A stretch of DNA of 64,000 bases. It comes from Psychrobacter sp. 4Bb. GTDB lineage: Bacteria; Pseudomonadota; Gammaproteobacteria; Pseudomonadales; Moraxellaceae. The notes below the pieces were generated by a model, which saw nothing but the letters and a program-made list of their open reading frames with translations, was not told where the DNA came from and searched no databases. A program made the translations under genes and the position numbers. Shown piece after piece: positions 37,890 to 46,913 of the stretch (position 1 is its first letter; each line of letters begins with the position of its first letter). The DNA lies in assembly GCF_002836735.1 (NCBI RefSeq), contig NZ_PJAS01000051.1, positions 1 to 64,000 on the forward strand, in the 5' to 3' direction.

Positions 37890-38741
37890 TTAAACGGCTA
37901 TCTTATTTAGCGTCAAACGCGTGGTAGCATTCATCTCTAACGTTTCGGTATAGCGATAATGAGGCGCGCATACCCGCTTAGCATCGGCCACATTGATAGC
38001 GACGACCAAGGGATTGTGCTGATAGTAATGGCCCCATGAGGATACTTGCTCAGGGTCTTCTAGCGCTTCTGCCGTGGCCTTGGCAATGACATGACTGCGA
38101 ATGCCCATATGTGCCAATATATGCCGTACCGCATCGGTGCCAGTACACACGACCCAGTCTGCTTTGGTTTGGTATTCATGAGTCTTAGAATTCAGGGTGG
38201 GGGTGGATAAATAAAACACCAAAAATGCTATCATAAGCCGCGCGCTACCCGCACAACCTGATGCCAAATTGCCAATCTCAAAAATGCGCTGGCGACTGAC
38301 TGGCTCGCCTGCCACTCTGCTGATCTCATGTTGTATCGGCGTGTTCAGATACTGCTCTAAAAATATCTTATCTTCACAGATAGGCTTTAGACCGATAGCA
38401 ACGTTCGTGCCTTTAAATGTAGGCAAAGTATTATCATCAGTGGATAACCAATCGCCATAGGATGGCATATCGGCAAAACCTGAAAACAAAATGGGCATAA
38501 AGTAGCTTAATCGGGCGTGATGGATGTACTCGTATATGCGTTTGATAAATGCCTGGGCATCTTGGTTTTGGGCATAGGAAGTAGGCGATGTCGCTATTGG
38601 CATTTGCGTACTGGCACGAATATAGAGGGAGGAGGGTATGCCTTGCACTTCCAATATTGACATTGGCTTAACCGCTTCAATATAAAAGGTCGTATTTAGA
38701 ACATTCTGTAAGGTATGAGTGCTATCAATAGATAATGACAT
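37890..38741 (-). CDS. Thermostable-hemolysin-family protein (GNAT-like)
   Basis: 283 residues. The central part (about 100-270) matches the thermostable hemolysin (delta-VPH) family by its blocks: EQYLNTPIQHEIS, RIFEIGNLASGCAGSARL, WVVCTGTDAVRHILAHMGI and SSWGHYYQHNPLVVAIN. The family is placed among GNAT acyltransferase folds, and the EIGNLAS/CTGTDAV pattern recalls acyl-homoserine-lactone synthases. The name comes from Vibrio haemolysis assays; a biosynthetic acyltransferase role fits the operon better (inference). First gene of the four-gene cluster; GGAGA site before the ATG. Confidence 0.8.
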   Translation of the reverse strand: MSLSIDSTHTLQNVLNTTFYIEAVKPMSILEVQGIPSSLYIRASTQMPIATSPTSYAQNQDAQAFIKRIYEYIHHARLSYFMPILFSGFADMPSYGDWLSTDDNTLPTFKGTNVAIGLKPICEDKIFLEQYLNTPIQHEISRVAGEPVSRQRIFEIGNLASGCAGSARLMIAFLVFYLSTPTLNSKTHEYQTKADWVVCTGTDAVRHILAHMGIRSHVIAKATAEALEDPEQVSSWGHYYQHNPLVVAINVADAKRVCAPHYRYTETLEMNATTRLTLNKIAV

Positions 38742-39325
38742 CAGCTGTCTCCAAATGGTTAAAAGCTTTTAGCACGATTAACATCATGAAAGCATCATAA
38801 AGGAGCAACCTTAACTGAACCTTAAGATAGTATCGTCTTTAACAGGCGATATAGTTAGTTAGCAGTCGATATAGTTAGAAACGAGTATTTAGCCCAGTAT
38901 TTAACCTCTAACATTCATGTGCAGTAATCACGGACATGATTCGCCCTAAAGCCGTAAACCGACTCAACTGCTGACTTATCATCCTCAAAAACTGCATGTA
39001 TCAGTCCTTATACTATAGAAAATAGTCCAGTATAAATTCAAAAAAATGATATTTACAATAGGTGTCAATGGTTTTTAGCCAACAATAAGTTGCCATTATA
39101 ATAACTTTGACTGTGATTATATTTTGAGTTTTTTGGTGTTTATTTATCAGTCAAACAAGAATTTAGGTGCTGCAAACGCCGTCAACATCGAGAGTGAAAT
39201 CGGTGTGATCTCATCGCGCCTAATAATATTTACCTACTCCCTAATAAAAACCATATCAGTGTGTTTGAGCCTACTGGTTCTTATTGATATGCTATTTAGT
39301 TTTTATTCAATTGTGGAAGACAACT
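38742..39325. other. Intergenic region upstream of the hemolysin cluster and GST gene
   Basis: 584 bp between divergent genes. Contains promoters for both sides presumably. CGATATAGTTAG occurs twice (near 38849 and 38866), 17 bp apart, close upstream of the cluster. A short reading frame starting near 39124 overlaps the GST gene in another frame and is not believed to be real. Confidence 0.4.
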
Positions 39326-39973
39326 ATGACTTCACCGCTTCACCGCTTGTATTCTTTTCGCCGCTGTCCCTATGCCATGCGTGCCCGTCTCGGCCTTTTA
39401 TTTGCCGAGCAGTCTGTAGCGCTGCGGGAGGTTACGCTGAAGAATAAACCAGAGCAAATGCTAGCGATTAGCCCAAAAGGGACCGTACCCGTTTTACAGT
39501 TGGCGGATGGGACCGTCATTGAAGAAAGTGACGAGATTATGATGTGGGCACTTGCGCAGAATGACCCACACGGCTTACTTGATAAAAATACATTACCGCA
39601 AGCAAATGCCTTGATTGTACAAAATGACAATGAGTTTAAATATTGGCTAGATCGATACAAATATGCAGATCGGTATCCTGAGATGACGCAGAGCGAGTAT
39701 CGACAGCGGGGCGAGGTGTTTTTGCAGGTATTGGAGACGCTATTGACAAAAAATGTCTATCTATTAGGAGACAGTGTGACCACAGCGGATATTGGTATCA
39801 TGCCGTTTGTTCGTCAATTTGCGCATGTTGATCGTGAGGTGTTTTATGGTTTGCCATACCCTAAATTGCAGCAGTGGTTACAAGATTGGCTTGCGCATCC
39901 GTTATTTTTGCAAGTTATGACTAAGTTTGAACCATGGCAAGAAGGCGATGAGGTGGTGATTTTTCCTTGTTAA
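39326..39973 (+). CDS. Glutathione S-transferase
   Basis: 215 residues. Thioredoxin-like N-terminal domain with RRCPYAMRARLGLL (Cys-Pro-Tyr-Ala like the omega/glutaredoxin-2 branch), SPKGTVPVLQL and the EESDEIMMWAL glutathione-binding turn; the C-terminal helical domain has the TTADIGIMPFVRQFAH N-cap motif. A general conjugation or glutathione-dependent reductase role. Start at 39326 because it begins the domain directly. Not in an operon with its neighbours. Confidence 0.83.
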   Translation: MTSPLHRLYSFRRCPYAMRARLGLLFAEQSVALREVTLKNKPEQMLAISPKGTVPVLQLADGTVIEESDEIMMWALAQNDPHGLLDKNTLPQANALIVQNDNEFKYWLDRYKYADRYPEMTQSEYRQRGEVFLQVLETLLTKNVYLLGDSVTTADIGIMPFVRQFAHVDREVFYGLPYPKLQQWLQDWLAHPLFLQVMTKFEPWQEGDEVVIFPC

Positions 39974-40088
39974 TATCTGGTATTTGAAGTTATTTATATG
40001 ATCACATGAGTGGTGAGTGGTAGGTAAAGTATAGATTTGAAAGAACGTAGGAGAATACACATTGTATACTTGTAGTGGTCAAATATTT

Positions 40089-40907
40089 TTAGACAGTACT
40101 TAAGAGGTTTTTGTTGAAATAAAGTCTCTTTTTCTCGCTCGGTGTTAAATACTCATTAAAGCTGTGTGGTCTTACACTTTGATAATAGCCCCAAATATAA
40201 TCATTTACTGCCTGCCGAGCCTCATCAATATTGTCATAGCCGTTTTTTGGCATCCACTCTGTCTTAAAGCTTCTAAAGAACCTCTCTGTAGGTGCATTGT
40301 CCCAACAGTTGCCTCGTCGGCTCATACTATGCGACATACCATTGCACTTGGCTACGCATTTAGCATACTCTTCACTGGTATAATGACTGCCTTGATCTGG
40401 ATGAAACAGCACGCCTTTAGGCTCAAGTCTTATGTGATATGCCATTTTTAGTGCAGATGTGGTCAGCTGGGTATTCGGGCTATCTGACAAGGCAAAACCA
40501 ACAATACGTCGAGCATATAAATCCATAACGATGGCTAAATAACACCATCCGGCTTTGATACGAATATAAGTAACATCACCTGTCCACACTTGGTTTGGTG
40601 CAGTGGGCGCAAACTGACGGTCTAGTATGTTTCCATAAGCTTTATGGAATTCTTCACAACGCCTGTACTTATGTGATTTTATCTGTCGACTAATCAACCC
40701 CATTTGTGCCATCAGTTTAACTGCTCTGTAGCGTGTGAGTTTAATGTCATGTTGATGCGTGACGATAGCAGATACCGTCCTTGCACCAGCCGAGCCATTT
40801 GACTGCTCAAATACTTCTCTGATTAAGGCTTTGAGCCTTATAAGTTCAATGTTTATAGACCTAGATTTAGTACTGTTGTAATAGCTGCTTCTAACAACCC
40901 CAATGCG
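40089..40907 (-). pseudogene. IS3-family transposase OrfB, OrfA missing
   Basis: Open for 272 residues from just after a TGA at 40908-40910 to 40089. The integrase core is intact: WTGDVTYIRI (first Asp), HPDQGSHYTS (second Asp) and ERFFRSFKTEW (Glu), with the RRGNCWDNAPTE block. The first ATG is only at 40712, so about 65 residues precede it and would normally be joined to OrfA by frameshift. No OrfA is found upstream (40911-41056). A possible end (TGTAGTGGTCAAATATT) lies at 40071-40087. Truncated insertion sequence, probably immobile. Confidence 0.8.
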
Positions 40908-41056
40908 TCATAGGAGCAACTACCAAACGGTTTTTGATGACGATGCCATTATTAAGGGTAAAAGGTTGAAATAAAGGGTGGTATTTTGATTTCATAAGAA
41001 AATTCTCCTAACAGTATATTGAGTAACTTGAGCTTATGTATCAGCTATCTTAAAAT

Positions 41057-41665
41057 TTAATTAACTTGCCATTGGTTAAAATCTTCTAGCGTGGCTTGTA
41101 AAATTGCCTCTTTATCACAAATGGCTGTGCCTTCTGCTCGAATCAAGGTGCGTTTTTTAAAGCCCATTTTTGCAAACATCATATCCAAATAACGGTAAGC
41201 AAATTCCATTTGTTGGCATTCTTTATCCAATGAGAACATCGACCCACTAATTTGTAGAAACAACACGGCTCTATTATCGGTCAATAAGGGTTCAATTTTA
41301 CCTGCCTCGCTGTACTGGAAAGTCTCTCGTGGCACCAACACCATATCCATATAATCTTTGAGTCGAGCAGGGATATTGTAGTTATACATCGGATAGATAA
41401 TAACGATTTTTTGATGCGCTTTAAACTGCTGTAACATCGATTGCCGAGTGTCGGCGATAGCTTGCTCCGCCACACTCAAAGCCTCCCCTGCTTTTTGTTT
41501 ATAAATGACCGTTAGGGTTGCCTCATCCAAGGTAGGTAAATCCATGTCATTTAATGGCAAATAGGTTGTGCTTTCAGCAAATTGCTGTTTGATTTGTTGT
41601 AGTAACTGAGCCGAAAATGACTCAGTATGGGCATTGATTGTGGTATCAATGACAAGCGTTTTCAT
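41057..41665 (-). CDS. azoR: FMN-dependent NADH-azoreductase family protein
   Basis: 202 residues from the ATG at 41665. Flavodoxin-like fold with MKTLVIDTT at the N terminus, IIYPMYNYNIPARLKDYMD (FMN-binding, near 90) and LVPRETF. AzoR-type enzymes reduce quinones and azo dyes with NADH. Ends 18 bp after the luciferase-like gene on the same strand, with divergent LysR regulator beyond, so the pair looks like a quinone/electrophile-responsive operon. Flanked by an IS remnant. Confidence 0.82.
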   Translation of the reverse strand: MKTLVIDTTINAHTESFSAQLLQQIKQQFAESTTYLPLNDMDLPTLDEATLTVIYKQKAGEALSVAEQAIADTRQSMLQQFKAHQKIVIIYPMYNYNIPARLKDYMDMVLVPRETFQYSEAGKIEPLLTDNRAVLFLQISGSMFSLDKECQQMEFAYRYLDMMFAKMGFKKRTLIRAEGTAICDKEAILQATLEDFNQWQVN

Positions 41666-41682
41666 GGTTTTATACCCCATTT

Positions 41683-42756
41683 TTATTGGTTTAATTTGGC
41701 TAACACATTTTCTGCTAAGTCTTGCAACGTTTCTTTGACAGGGCGTTTGGTAGGCTTTAAATTAATGGTGACATGAGATAAGCCTTGTTCTTTCTGCTCT
41801 TGCCAAAATTCCAGCAAACTATGTGACCCGCCTCGTAGATAAATATTGCGAGATAATTGAGCAGGCTCATTCGGGTTCTCACTAAGTTCGACAAAATTGG
41901 CATAACCAAAAGGATGCCAAGCGTCATCTTGATTTAAATCCGCCAAGGTTTGCACGATATTTTTGGTATCTTTTGGGTTTACCCCATGCCAAATCCACGC
42001 ATCGGCAGTATTAGCAAGCCAATCTAGTTCCTGTCTGGCACGACCAATAGCAACCATCGGTAAGCGTTGTTCAAGGATAGGGATAAAGCCAATATTGCCT
42101 GTTAAATCCCCATAATGTTGCCCTTTAAACTGCGGAAATTTTTGGGTGGTTAAGGCACGAATCATGTCCCAACTTTCTCGAAAACGCTCGGCACGATTGT
42201 CAAAGTTTTGCTGAAACACAGGGTATTCCACAGGTCTATCGCCACTCGACATCCCCAAAATAAAGCGATTATTGCTTAATACTGCCGTACTTGCTGAGGC
42301 TTTGGCGATATGAATGGGACTCCGCAAAGGTGCAACGATGCCTGCTGAACCTATCGCAATTCGTTGGGTTTTCGCAGTCAAATAGCCCATGGCAACCATG
42401 GGGTCAAATGCTTGTCCAACATCGCCAAAACTTGGGTCATAAAATGGCACATCTCGCAACCATAGTGCAGAAAATCCAAGCTGTTCTGCTAAGACAGCGG
42501 TTTCCCCAAAGTCTTCTAAGCTCGGAATCGGACTATTGGGATAGCCTTTAAACGGGGCAATCAATCCCAAGGTGAGTTTATCCGCTTGAAACACCTCACT
42601 AAATGCAGGGTGATTGGCAAGATGAGGGGGTAGTTGTTTTTGTTGCGGGGTTATATTTTCATTCGTCTGAGCGGTGTGAAATAATTGGCTATTGTCTTGT
42701 CCAAGAACAGAGAGGTTTGGTACAGCAGTTTGTGAGCTTGTGGTCATGGGAGTCAC
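41683..42756 (-). CDS. Luciferase-like (LLM class) flavin-dependent oxidoreductase
   Basis: 357 residues. TIM-barrel LLM motifs: LGLIAPFKGYPN, GFSALWLRDVPFYDP, LTAKTQRIAIGSAGIVAPLRSP and ILGMSSGDRP with FRESWDMIRAL. Uses FMNH2 or F420; here most likely flavin. The first ~50 residues are polar and not part of the barrel. First gene of a two-gene operon with the azoreductase (flavin supply or shared stress). Substrate unknown. Confidence 0.8.
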   Translation of the reverse strand: MTPMTTSSQTAVPNLSVLGQDNSQLFHTAQTNENITPQQKQLPPHLANHPAFSEVFQADKLTLGLIAPFKGYPNSPIPSLEDFGETAVLAEQLGFSALWLRDVPFYDPSFGDVGQAFDPMVAMGYLTAKTQRIAIGSAGIVAPLRSPIHIAKASASTAVLSNNRFILGMSSGDRPVEYPVFQQNFDNRAERFRESWDMIRALTTQKFPQFKGQHYGDLTGNIGFIPILEQRLPMVAIGRARQELDWLANTADAWIWHGVNPKDTKNIVQTLADLNQDDAWHPFGYANFVELSENPNEPAQLSRNIYLRGGSHSLLEFWQEQKEQGLSHVTINLKPTKRPVKETLQDLAENVLAKLNQ

Positions 42757-42897
42757 TCCGTTAAATTAAGCATTAAAAAATATAGCCCTAGTATAATGCT
42801 TTTATTTTTAATGATAATTGGGGTAAAATTAGAAACAGTTTTGCTTTTTTTGCAAAAATATGTTTATTCAAAAATACACTTAACTGCTAACAAACCC

Positions 42898-43803
42898 ATG
42901 ACCATCAATTACTTCTATGCCCTCACTATTTTTCACCATGTGGCGAATACTAATAGCTTTACTGCCACGGCAAGTCAGCTTGGGCTGGCGGTGTCGTCTG
43001 TCACTCGGCAAATTGATAACTTAGAACAATCCTTGCAAGTTAAGCTATTGAATCGCTCAACCAGACATTTGGATTTGACCCATGCAGGGATGCGTTATTT
43101 ACAACAGACCGAGCCGATATTAGCTGAATTACAACAGGTAAATGAAGCGATTAAAGAGGAGCAAATTGAGCCACAAGGGCGATTGTGCCTTACTTTTCCC
43201 AGTGCCTATGGGATTGAAAAAATCGCCCCATTGCTTGCCGAATTTGCCCATTTATACCCAAAAATTGAATTGGAGCTATTTGCCAGTGATGAATTTGTAG
43301 ATTTATTTAATGAGAAATATGATGTAGGGGTGCGGTTAGGGCGTGTGGAGGATGACCGCTTGGTAGCAAAATTTATTGCCTCTCAGCAACGGCTGTTATG
43401 TGCCAGTCCCGATTATCTACGATTGCATGGAACACCACAAATACCGTCACAATTAGCCGAGCATAATTGTTTGCCGTTTATGTATCAAGGCTATGCGTCA
43501 AAGTGGTATTTCCATCAAACGGGTAAAACGCAAAGTTTGCGGGTGACAGGGAATTTGATGGGTAATAATATAGAAATGCTGAAACAAGCCACGCTTGATG
43601 GACAAGGGATTAGCCATTTACCTAATTGGCTGATTGAGAAAGCGTTGCAGTCTGGGGCGTTGGTACAGGTGTTGTCTGATTGGCAAGTGACCCCGTCTTT
43701 GGCGACAGATGACGGGATTTATTTGGTGTATCCGCCCACTAGCCGTAATGTGGTAAAAATTGGCGTGTTGGTGAATTTTTTAGCACAGCGTTTGATAGGT
43801 TAA
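42898..43803 (+). CDS. LysR-family transcriptional regulator
   Basis: 302 residues from the ATG at 42898, where the LysR helix-turn-helix begins (TINYFYALTIFHHVANTNSF, ATASQLGLAVSSVTRQI). Effector domain about 90-300, of the DsdC/YafC-like type (GRLCLTFPSAYGIEKIAPLLAEF). Divergent from the LLM/azoreductase pair across about 140 bp, so it is their likely regulator. An upstream in-frame ATG at 42796 would add 34 residues unusual for the family. Confidence 0.82.
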   Translation: MTINYFYALTIFHHVANTNSFTATASQLGLAVSSVTRQIDNLEQSLQVKLLNRSTRHLDLTHAGMRYLQQTEPILAELQQVNEAIKEEQIEPQGRLCLTFPSAYGIEKIAPLLAEFAHLYPKIELELFASDEFVDLFNEKYDVGVRLGRVEDDRLVAKFIASQQRLLCASPDYLRLHGTPQIPSQLAEHNCLPFMYQGYASKWYFHQTGKTQSLRVTGNLMGNNIEMLKQATLDGQGISHLPNWLIEKALQSGALVQVLSDWQVTPSLATDDGIYLVYPPTSRNVVKIGVLVNFLAQRLIG

Positions 43804-43916
43804 ACTGTAGATGGTGATATTGTGAAAAGCAGTAGAATATTATGCATATCTAATTTAGGAAAGGCTTTCTTCATCATACTATTCTGATTTAAGTAACTGA
43901 ACAAATTTAAATTATA

Positions 43917-43992
43917 AAAAACCGTTCGTGGTGAGCTTGTCGAACCATAACGGTTTTCCTACTCTTCAACAGGCTCAGGGTGAACGGAAAAC
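43917..43992. repeat. REP-like inverted repeat pair
   Basis: Two similar units in opposite orientation: CCGTTCGTGGTGAGCTTGTC from 43922 and, on the other strand, CCGTTCACCCTGAGCCTGTT ending at 43986, within AAAACC..GGTTTT-type flanks. This TTGTCGAACC/CAGGCTCAGGGTGAACGG type of repeat is widespread between genes in Gammaproteobacteria. Lies after the LysR gene. Confidence 0.65.
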
Positions 43993-44447
43993 CATATATA
44001 ATTTTGTTTCATTACTTACTAGAATAATAGCTTAATACTTTTGTTTGTGCGGTGTGTAGTGGTCATATCTTCTCTCCAGTCTTGGTGATAGTATAACCTC
44101 TTATCTACTGTCCTATTTCATTATGCCACTACAATGACACCTGCTGAGTACAGGCAGGTGGCTTAATTATTCTACGATGATGTTGTGTTAAGAATGGGGT
44201 ATTTACAATGAGGTAATTCCGCTTATGGAACATTTAGCAGGCCTAACAAGACCATAAGTTGACCTCCCTGCGCTACACTTCAGCCGGTAAATTATGGCAG
44301 CGTTGATATCACTACCACTTGTCAAGTTGAATACACTGATGACTATCTAACTTTTAAGCCATAATTACTTTAGTTTGAATTAAAGTGAGTTAATGCATAG
44401 ACTGAAGCAAGTAATGTCTTCAGTCTATGTTCGTAGTTCGATTACAC
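43993..44447. other. Intergenic DNA without recognised gene
   Basis: About 455 bp with stop codons in all frames I checked by eye. Contains TGTAGTGGTCA at 44055-44065, also found at the end of the IS3 remnant at 40071, and GC-richer patches (near 44270-44300) that may be decayed mobile-element sequence. Nothing definite. Confidence 0.4.
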
Positions 44448-45542
44448 TTATTCTATCGGAGACGGCTTACCGTGCGGGCTTGAGCGCAGATATTGTTTGG
44501 GCGCTTTGACGGTTGCGCCAAGCTCGGCCGCCGCGTGCCACGGCCAGTGCGGGTCGTAAAGTATGCCGCGTGCCAATGCAACCGCGTCCGCTTGCTGCTC
44601 GGTGATGATGCTTTCTGCCTGCTCGGCCTCGGTGATTAGGCCCACGGCAATGACAGGTATATTGACCGCTTCTTTTATCGCGGCAGCAAAAGGCACTTGA
44701 TAGCTCGCTTCCACAGGGATTTGCTGCTCTGGGCTCAGTCCTGCGGTGCTCACATGGATATAATCACAGCCTAACGCCTCCAATGCTTTAGCCAGCTCGA
44801 TCGTTTGGGTAAGGTCCCAGCCGCCTTCGACCCAATCGGTTGCAGACACACGCACACCCACTGGCTTATTGTTTGAAAACTCAGTCCGAACCGCTGTAAA
44901 CACCTCAAGTAACAAGCGCATTCTGTTCTCAAGGTTGCCGCCGTATTGATCATCACGGTTATTAGAAAGTGGCGATAAAAACTGATGTAATAGATAACCG
45001 TGCGCCCCATGAAGTTCAATCAAATCAAGGCCCAACGCATCTGCACGTTTTGCCGCATTCACAAAATCACTTACTAGCGCATCAATGTCATTTTGGTCCA
45101 TGGCGGTGGGTACAGTAGAGTTTTCGTCATACGCAAGCGCTGATGGTGCCACCGTTTGCCACCCATTTACCTCATCAGGGGCAATCGAACCGCCGCCGTC
45201 CCATGGCTTTTCGGTTGACGCTTTACGTCCAGCATGGGCCAGTTGTAGGCCTATTGGCATAGGACTGTACTGTCTGATTGCTGTTAGCGTTTTATCTAGT
45301 GCAGCTTGAGTCCTGTCATCCCATAAACCTAAATCAGCATAGCTGATACGTCCTTGTGGATTGACCGCTGTTGCTTCTAAAATAAGTAGTCCTGCGCCGC
45401 TCAAACTCATTTGGCCCAAATGGATCATATGCCAATCACTTGCCGCTCCATCGTTGGCAGAGTATTGGCACATGGGTGCGATGATAATACGGTTATCTAA
45501 TGTGAGTTGCCCAAGTTTCAAAGGCGAAAAAAGCTGGCTCAT
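44448..45542 (-). CDS. Old-yellow-enzyme family NADH:flavin oxidoreductase (YqjM/XenA-like)
   Basis: 364 residues. TIM barrel with IIIAPMCQYSANDG (YqjM-class Cys), LQLAHAGRKAS, LIELHGAHGYLLHQFLSPLSN (substrate-binding HxxH) and the GGNLENRMRLLLEV block; ends HWPWHAAAELG. FMN enzymes of this class reduce activated alkenes, nitro compounds and xenobiotics with NAD(P)H. AGGATTC lies before the ATG. Transcribed alone. Confidence 0.87.
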   Translation of the reverse strand: MSQLFSPLKLGQLTLDNRIIIAPMCQYSANDGAASDWHMIHLGQMSLSGAGLLILEATAVNPQGRISYADLGLWDDRTQAALDKTLTAIRQYSPMPIGLQLAHAGRKASTEKPWDGGGSIAPDEVNGWQTVAPSALAYDENSTVPTAMDQNDIDALVSDFVNAAKRADALGLDLIELHGAHGYLLHQFLSPLSNNRDDQYGGNLENRMRLLLEVFTAVRTEFSNNKPVGVRVSATDWVEGGWDLTQTIELAKALEALGCDYIHVSTAGLSPEQQIPVEASYQVPFAAAIKEAVNIPVIAVGLITEAEQAESIITEQQADAVALARGILYDPHWPWHAAAELGATVKAPKQYLRSSPHGKPSPIE

Positions 45543-45679
45543 GGTGAATCCTCAAAAAACACGGCTAAAGGCACTGAAAATAAAATGCCAAAACGATATG
45601 AATGACTTATATGACTATCGCTTGAATAGTTGGTGGAGATGAATCGTTATTTTCATGGGGCACACTTAAGTGATGCTAG

Positions 45680-45847
45680 GGCGTGTCTTCAATTCACCCG
45701 ATAGTCATCTAAATGGGCTAAAAATGGCTAAATCTTGCCAAACATCGTCAAATAGCTGGTTAATATCCCGATATTATCTGCGCTATTTTTCTTGTTTGAC
45801 GGCAATTTATCTCATTTTTACCACCATTTTTGAAATGAAGACACGCC
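45680..45847. mobile_element. IS5-like MITE, 168 bp, with CTAG target duplication
   Basis: Terminal inverted repeats GGCGTGTCTTCAATTCA (45680-45696) and its complement at 45831-45847 match in 16 of 17 positions. Both ends are bordered by CTAG (45676-45679 and 45848-45851), which fits the YTAR target of the IS5 group. No coding capacity inside. A partial relative lies at 10648. The right-hand CTAG contains the stop codon of the IclR gene. Confidence 0.85.
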
Positions 45848-46723
45848 CTAGCTAATATATAGATTACTCTCGATCATGTTTTTCATATGCAGCAGGCGAG
45901 GGGCAATGTCTTCTTCTAGTTTGGTACGACTAAGGATAAAACTTGGTGCGCCGCAGTTAAAAGTGAGCAAGCCTTCTGTGGGGTGCATCAGCGCAATGGC
46001 TACCGCGTTGACATCCTTTTGCCATTCACTAATTGAAAAACAATAACCATAGTCCTCATAGTCTTGGAAGGCTTTATCTAATCCTCGTCTAATCTTTAAC
46101 CAATCATCCTTATACTTACTACGAATCGCATTAAGAATAAACTCTTGCTCAGCAGGTGGCATACTCGCCAAACAGGCTCTCCCCATCGAACTTAAATGAA
46201 TAGGCAAATAAGAGCCGACATTGCGTTGCATGGTCGTGGTCCCTTGACCTTGCACAACGTTTAGATACACCATCATCAGTCGATCACGAGTAGCCATGGC
46301 AACGGCACTATTGGCATAGTCTGCCAACTCTTCCATATAAGGAGTCGCAAGGTTATTGATAGAGATATTGGTCATCATGGTATAACCAAAACTTAGTACC
46401 CCTGTCGAGAGCTGGTACTTACTACTATTGGTCGATTGTTTTAAATATCCCAATTTGACCAACGTATAGGTCAGTCGAGTGATGGTTCCTTTAGGAAGTC
46501 CTGTCAGCTGACTTAGGTCTTGGTTGCCTAGATAAGGCCGCTGCGGGGTAAAACAACGCAGCAGCTCTAACCCTCGAGCCAACGCTGTGACAAACTGTCT
46601 GTCGTTTTTATCTCTCATCTCTGCAATGGGTTCTAACAATTCAATATGCATCTCGTTGTTAGCGTCTTCATCGGCAAGGGTATCATTAGTCATATGTCGT
46701 CTATTATCCCCAATCAAATTCAT
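45848..46723 (-). CDS. IclR-family transcriptional regulator of the beta-oxidation cluster
   Basis: 291 residues. N-terminal winged helix (ALARGLELLRCFTPQRPYLG, TGLPKGTITRLTYTLVKLGY) about 40-105, then the IclR effector domain. Resembles PcaR/PobR-type regulators of aromatic and dicarboxylate catabolism in Acinetobacter. Its TAG stop lies in the CTAG target duplication of the MITE. Stands at the head of the catabolic cluster and has an operator-like palindrome upstream that is shared with the acyl-CoA dehydrogenase/hydratase promoter. Confidence 0.83.
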   Translation of the reverse strand: MNLIGDNRRHMTNDTLADEDANNEMHIELLEPIAEMRDKNDRQFVTALARGLELLRCFTPQRPYLGNQDLSQLTGLPKGTITRLTYTLVKLGYLKQSTNSSKYQLSTGVLSFGYTMMTNISINNLATPYMEELADYANSAVAMATRDRLMMVYLNVVQGQGTTTMQRNVGSYLPIHLSSMGRACLASMPPAEQEFILNAIRSKYKDDWLKIRRGLDKAFQDYEDYGYCFSISEWQKDVNAVAIALMHPTEGLLTFNCGAPSFILSRTKLEEDIAPRLLHMKNMIESNLYIS

Positions 46724-46765
46724 ACAAGCGTTATAAAATCACAAAACTTTATTATTCATAGCATT

Positions 46766-46789
46766 CTGTGAGCTAATATCAGCTCACAG
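46766..46789. promoter_or_regulatory. Perfect inverted repeat upstream of the IclR gene
   Basis: CTGTGAGCT (46766-46774) and AGCTCACAG (46781-46789) are perfect 9-base arms with a 6-base loop, 43 bp upstream of the IclR start. May be an operator (the TGTGAGCT half resembles a CRP/Vfr-type half-site) or a weak terminator for the MFS gene; there is no T-run. Confidence 0.45.
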
Positions 46790-46865
46790 TTACCCACTGT
46801 CTCTTTGATTATATTATATCAATTTACTTTCACATTCTCAGCATAGCATAACGAGAAACTATTGT

Positions 46866-46880
46866 TTCGCTATGCGGTAT
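46866..46880. promoter_or_regulatory. Shared operator-like site, IclR copy
   Basis: CGCTATGCGGTAT (46868-46880) is the exact complement of ATACCGCATAGCG at 49704-49716. It lies between the MFS stop and the IclR start, so possible autoregulation. Confidence 0.5.
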
Positions 46881-46913
46881 GAAAGGTAGCAATAGTCGTT
46901 ATAAGAGGTATGG

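Noticed and set aside
37890..38741. Classical pore-forming hemolysin
   Set aside because: No signal peptide or amphipathic pore segments; the family name comes from activity tests, and the operon context fits an enzyme better.
39124..39447. 107-codon frame before and overlapping the GST gene
   Set aside because: It overlaps the GST coding start in another frame, has no ribosome-binding site and contains no recognisable domain; the upstream half is AT-rich intergenic DNA.
40908..40910. TGA before the IS3 OrfB as a point mutation in a longer transposase
   Set aside because: OrfB of IS3 elements normally joins OrfA by frameshift, so a stop at this place is expected; what is missing is OrfA itself.
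44055..44065. Second end of the IS3 remnant (TGTAGTGGTCA)
   Set aside because: It lies in the same orientation as the copy at 40071, so it cannot be the opposite terminal repeat; an 11-base match is weak evidence.
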